DNA from: a virus
Virus record (IMG/VR): IMGVR_UViG_3300046804_001515
Span: 1-26,878 of that record
Length of the DNA stretch: 26,878 bases
Reading direction: 5' to 3' (one strand)
A model generated the notes under the pieces. That model was not told the origin of the DNA. It worked only from the letters and a program-made list of their open reading frames with translations, and made no database searches. Positions 25,117 through 26,878 of the stretch are shown here, piece by piece (within the stretch, counting starts at the first letter, position 1; each line of letters opens with the position of its first letter). The position numbers and the translations under genes are program-made.

Positions 25117-25273
25117 CGTATGCCTCGATCACACACAATGCCAAGCCACCGAAACAGAAGCCTGAGAATACTTGGAGTGCTTGTTGGTAATAAGGTGTGT
25201 CTGAGTTGTATCCGAAGAATTGGCAGAGCAAGAAGCCTGCAGTGAAGCCAATGGCGTACAGAATGGATGGCAT
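25109..25273 (-). CDS. Small two-helix membrane protein
   Basis: The ATG at 25273 follows TAGGAG, giving 54 residues: a first hydrophobic helix (PSILYAIGFTAGFLLCQFFG), a short polar turn (YNSDTPYYQQ) and a second hydrophobic helix (VFSGFCFGGLALCVIEAY). A longer frame to 25384 overlaps the gene upstream and is rejected. Helical-hairpin inner-membrane protein of unknown role; candidates include a holin-like or superinfection protein, but no sequence evidence decides. Confidence 0.75.
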   Translation of the reverse strand: MPSILYAIGFTAGFLLCQFFGYNSDTPYYQQALQVFSGFCFGGLALCVIEAYDE

Positions 25274-25274
25274 G

Positions 25275-25454
25275 TTAGTGACTCCTAACTTGTTTATAGT
25301 ATTCGCGAAGTGCTGACTCGGGGTCGTCAGCGTCCATAGGATTGTCAACCGCACTGAATTCGAAGACATAGGGTGTGTCGTCAAGTGGGTCGGTGTAGTG
25401 TGGTTCGATGATGAGTGAATCCAAATGCAGGAACATGAGTTGAGTGTGTTTCAT
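25275..25454 (-). CDS. 59-residue acidic micro-protein
   Basis: This short ORF begins MKHTQLMFLHLDSLIIEPHY and has an acidic centre (DPLDDTPYVFEFSAVDNPMD). The ATG at 25454 has AGGT six bases upstream, and the TAA lies one base before the next gene's ATG. It exactly fills a 180-base gap in the operon. No family known. It is the first gene downstream of the large AT-rich intergenic region. Confidence 0.72.
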   Translation of the reverse strand: MKHTQLMFLHLDSLIIEPHYTDPLDDTPYVFEFSAVDNPMDADDPESALREYYKQVRSH

Positions 25455-25774
25455 GGTGTTACCTAAGTGAGTGAGTTGGATGTGAGGCTTACTTATGAGT
25501 TAAGGGTTCGCCATGCCCAAGCTTCCATGAACTACCTGTTCATGCCCGCCTCGAGGATTCAGTGCGTTGAATATTCCGACAATATTCCGATGTGCAGGTG
25601 GTGTGGAATATTCATGTTAGTGGTTCCTTACCTACGAGTCTGTGTGGTTGACACGTATTTTGGGTGCTGTATGGATATACAGGTAGAATTTTCAAATATT
25701 CTGTGATTTGCCGAGGGTCAGGCAGGTTTTATGAGATATATGTGTAATGTGAACATTAGACACATTGTGTTAGG

Positions 25775-25797
25775 ACATACGCGCCTCGCGTGTATGT
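25775..25797. other. Strong 10-bp hairpin
   Basis: ACATACGCGC (25775-25784) pairs with GCGTGTATGT (25788-25797), one G-T pair, with a CTC loop. Neither strand has a T-tract after it, so it is not a standard terminator. It could be an operator, a phage origin hairpin or an RNA structure. Confidence 0.7.
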
Positions 25798-25802
25798 GTA
25801 TA

Positions 25803-25831
25803 TTTATATGGAATATTTGAAAATTTGAAAA
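25803..25831 (-). promoter_or_regulatory. Possible weak sigma70-type promoter
   Basis: On the minus strand TTTTCA (25831-25826), a 17-base spacer and TATAAA (25808-25803) approximate -35 and -10 boxes. It would drive the micro-gene run starting at 25454. The region is AT-rich, so a chance match is quite possible. Confidence 0.25.
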
Positions 25832-25880
25832 TTCAATTAAGATTGGTTAATAAAATCAACAACTTATGAATTTTCCAGAC

Positions 25881-25908
25881 AATTTTCCACTTTGGACTGT
25901 GGAAAATT
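25881..25908. other. 10-bp perfect stem-loop at end of gene 25908-26120
   Basis: AATTTTCCAC (25881-25890) and GTGGAAAATT (25899-25908) form a perfect stem with an 8-base loop, touching the stop codon of the gene upstream on the minus strand. A further AATTTTCC copy lies at 25869-25876. No T-tract follows, so termination would be inefficient; an operator or mRNA-stability role is possible. Confidence 0.6.
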
Positions 25909-26120
25909 CACTTCACACGATATGTGATCGTGGCGCGAACCAGCTTTGAGTACTTGGTCAGGCGTGTTGGATTGTGTGAGTGCAGTGCAGTAAGCCTGCA
26001 GTTGGCTGAACGATACGGCTCAGGTGGCAAGCCACCCTGAACCTTGCGACCCACCTCGCCATCGCGAAGTTTGGGCATTGGTGCAATGTGAACTCCGCGT
26101 GGCAAGATGTGTGTTGTCAT
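25908..26120 (-). CDS. Hypothetical 70-residue basic protein
   Basis: The ATG at 26120 (MTTHILPRGVHIAPMPKLRD) follows GAGG and lies one base after the upstream stop; a longer frame to 26210 would overlap that gene heavily and is rejected. The protein is basic and Pro/Gly-rich at the N terminus, with a beta-like C terminus (RATITYRVK). No family known. It is the second gene of the operon and is followed by a stem-loop. Confidence 0.68.
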   Translation of the reverse strand: MTTHILPRGVHIAPMPKLRDGEVGRKVQGGLPPEPYRSANCRLTALHSHNPTRLTKYSKLVRATITYRVK

Positions 26121-26121
26121 A

Positions 26122-26526
26122 TTAAGCCTCAATGATTTCAGATGTGTTGGATTCAATGATGCGCTCGACCAAGTTGAACATGAAAGCCTTTTGACCTTTG
26201 AGCTCAGCACCCTTCAAGAGCACAGCAGATTGCACAGCAGAGCACAAGCTGATCAGGTTTGCACGATTCATTGGACCAGTTGCAGGCACTAAGCCAATGA
26301 CATAGGGTTGCGCTGACTTAGGAACTAAAGTATCAACAATGTCGCGAGCCAAGGGACGGAACTGTCCGTTTTGCAGTTGCTTCAAATAGATCGCATTAGC
26401 CAAACCCTTGCGTGATGCAGAGTCAGCGAAGGCAATGGCGCGAGCCAGTGAGCCAGTCTTCTCAGGCTTTTTGACGGACATTGTGAATGAAGCTGATGCG
26501 TCAATGATTGTGATTTCGGTGGACAT
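26122..26526 (-). CDS. Hypothetical 134-residue protein, first gene of the leftward operon
   Basis: The start at 26526 (MSTEITIIDASASFTMSVKK) has GGAG seven bases upstream; a longer frame to 26610 lacks such a site. The protein is mixed alpha/beta, with SLARAIAFADSASRKGLANA and a hydrophobic SLCSAVQSAVLLKGAELKG segment that is amphipathic rather than membrane-spanning. No motif is recognised. As the first gene after a long leader it is likely expressed immediately after infection and may act on the host, which is inference from position. Confidence 0.75.
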   Translation of the reverse strand: MSTEITIIDASASFTMSVKKPEKTGSLARAIAFADSASRKGLANAIYLKQLQNGQFRPLARDIVDTLVPKSAQPYVIGLVPATGPMNRANLISLCSAVQSAVLLKGAELKGQKAFMFNLVERIIESNTSEIIEA

Positions 26527-26805
26527 AGATTTCTCCAAGTAAGTGAATTTCAAGGAATACACTGCACCATGCAATGCACTCCACAAAATCGTCTCCCACA
26601 CTTTTGCCATTCATGTGTTTAAACCATGCCGTAAGGTTTAGGTTATAGAGACGAATTTCACCGCGCAGTTACTTCACCCAAACTGCGAAAACGCTACCAA
26701 ATTTTTAATGATCGACCGCATTGCATGATCTAAGGGTTATCCCTTGGCACCGATAGCGTGAGCCATGATGCAAAAAACGAAGGGCAATAAATCAAACAAT
26801 GTTGC

Positions 26806-26817
26806 TTGTTAAAGAGC
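26806..26817 (-). promoter_or_regulatory. boxA-type antitermination element
   Basis: The minus strand reads GCTCTTTAACAA, identical to the core of the E. coli rRNA-operon boxA, which recruits NusB/S10 and makes RNA polymerase resistant to termination. It is in sense orientation, about 280 bases upstream of the first gene of a 19-kb operon. Confidence 0.65.
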
Positions 26818-26826
26818 TCGGTATCG

Positions 26827-26842
26827 AGGGCACGATCGCCCT
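26827..26842 (-). promoter_or_regulatory. boxB-like hairpin just upstream of boxA
   Basis: AGGGC (26827-26831) and GCCCT (26838-26842) form a 5-bp stem with a 6-base loop. On the minus strand it precedes boxA by nine bases, the boxB-boxA order of rRNA leaders rather than the reverse order of lambda nut sites. Confidence 0.4.
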
Positions 26843-26878
26843 ACACCATAGGTTTTGACCCGACAAGCGGGTGGGGTG

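Larger units (their letters stand above)
25686..25834. repeat. 15-bp inverted repeat flanking a hairpin zone
   Basis: GAATTTTCAAATATTC (25686-25701) reappears as its reverse complement at 25811-25825 (15 matching bases). The second arm also contains a tandem TTTGAAAA repeat (25816-25831). Between the arms lie the dyads AATGTGAACATT (25746-25757) and ACACATTGTGT (25760-25770) and the hairpin at 25775-25797. Confidence 0.75.
25455..25907. other. AT-rich repeat-filled intergenic region
   Basis: This 453-base stretch has no convincing gene. It contains two copies of AATATTCCGA (25570-25579, 25581-25590), a GGAATATTC (25605-25613), a 15-bp inverted repeat, two hairpins and an AT-rich core at 25800-25890. 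An 18-codon ORF (25559-25615, minus, AAGGAA upstream) and an 11-codon ORF (25493-25528, minus) have reasonable ribosome sites and could be leader peptides, but support is thin. It separates two same-strand genes, so it may carry an internal promoter, an operator set or a replication origin. Confidence 0.6.
26527..26878 (-). promoter_or_regulatory. Leader region of the leftward operon
   Basis: No gene is seen in this 352-base stretch. Read on the minus strand it holds, in order, a 5-bp stem at 26858-26872, a stem at 26827-26842, a boxA-like element (26806-26817), a stem AAGGG/CCCTT at 26732-26745, a 7-bp stem CGCAGTT/AACTGCG (26664-26687) and TATAAC. A 10-bp inverted pair CATGCAATGC (26568-26577) and GCATTGCATG (26718-26727) is also present. 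I found no good promoter; it may lie right of the window. Confidence 0.55.

Noticed and set aside
25648-25676. TTGACA followed by TATGGA on the plus strand, promoter-like
   Set aside because: No plus-strand gene follows in the window, and the -10 match is poor.
25467-25706. 79-codon plus-strand ORF in the repeat region
   Set aside because: It has no ribosome site, cysteine-rich random-looking composition, and runs opposite to all neighbours.
1-26878. tRNA genes, CRISPR arrays, insertion sequences and an integrase
   Set aside because: I looked for cloverleaf ends, regularly spaced repeats and transposase or recombinase motifs and saw none by eye. A tRNAscan or profile search would be needed to exclude degenerate forms.

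Overview
This window looks like part of a tailed double-stranded DNA phage genome, or a prophage or metagenomic phage contig. It has no rRNA, tRNA, CRISPR array, insertion sequence or cellular housekeeping gene that I can find. Most gene starts have purine-rich Shine-Dalgarno sequences, and the genes are packed head to tail with many ATGA stop/start overlaps, so the host is bacterial. The set of family A DNA polymerase, glutaredoxin, SNF2-type helicase, VRR-NUC and PD-(D/E)XK nucleases, primase-helicase and a giant polyvalent virion protein resembles podoviruses of aquatic proteobacteria such as the HMO-2011-like group. That placement is from memory of gene content, not from a search.

Layout: bases 1-7164 are rightward. 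They hold the 3' part of a giant polyvalent protein (at least 2173 residues visible, open to the left edge), a small basic conserved protein and a recombination endonuclease VII-like nuclease. A hairpin at 7150-7180, whose T-tract lies on the minus strand, separates this arm from the rest. Everything from 7229 to 26526 is leftward and appears to be one long early/replication operon.

In order of transcription (right to left) the operon has a gene-free leader (26527-26878) with a 12-base match to the rRNA-type boxA antitermination element; two unknown genes; a 450-base AT-rich repeat region; a run of very small genes; a MoxR-type AAA+ ATPase and a metallopeptidase/VWA protein with four unknown genes between them, one a small membrane protein; a second run of small genes including DUF3310 and glutaredoxin; a family A DNA polymerase; a nuclease block (PD-(D/E)XK, VRR-NUC, HNH-like) with a zinc-ribbon protein; an SNF2-like helicase; a likely ssDNA-binding protein; and a PrimPol/DUF927 primase-helicase that ends just before the terminator. 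Together these could supply priming, unwinding, synthesis, strand protection and recombination or host-DNA breakdown.

I found several genes of 31 to 59 codons by reading across gaps between larger ORFs: 17117-17212, 17426-17596, 18467-18640, 24770-24898 and 25275-25454. Four of them are tied to a neighbour by ATGA overlaps. The most unusual signals are the asymmetric decamer GTGATAGGTG, repeated six times inside coding sequence in three reading frames and always in the same orientation; the boxA-like leader; the MoxR/VWA-zincin block; and the repeat-rich gap at 25.5-25.9 kb.
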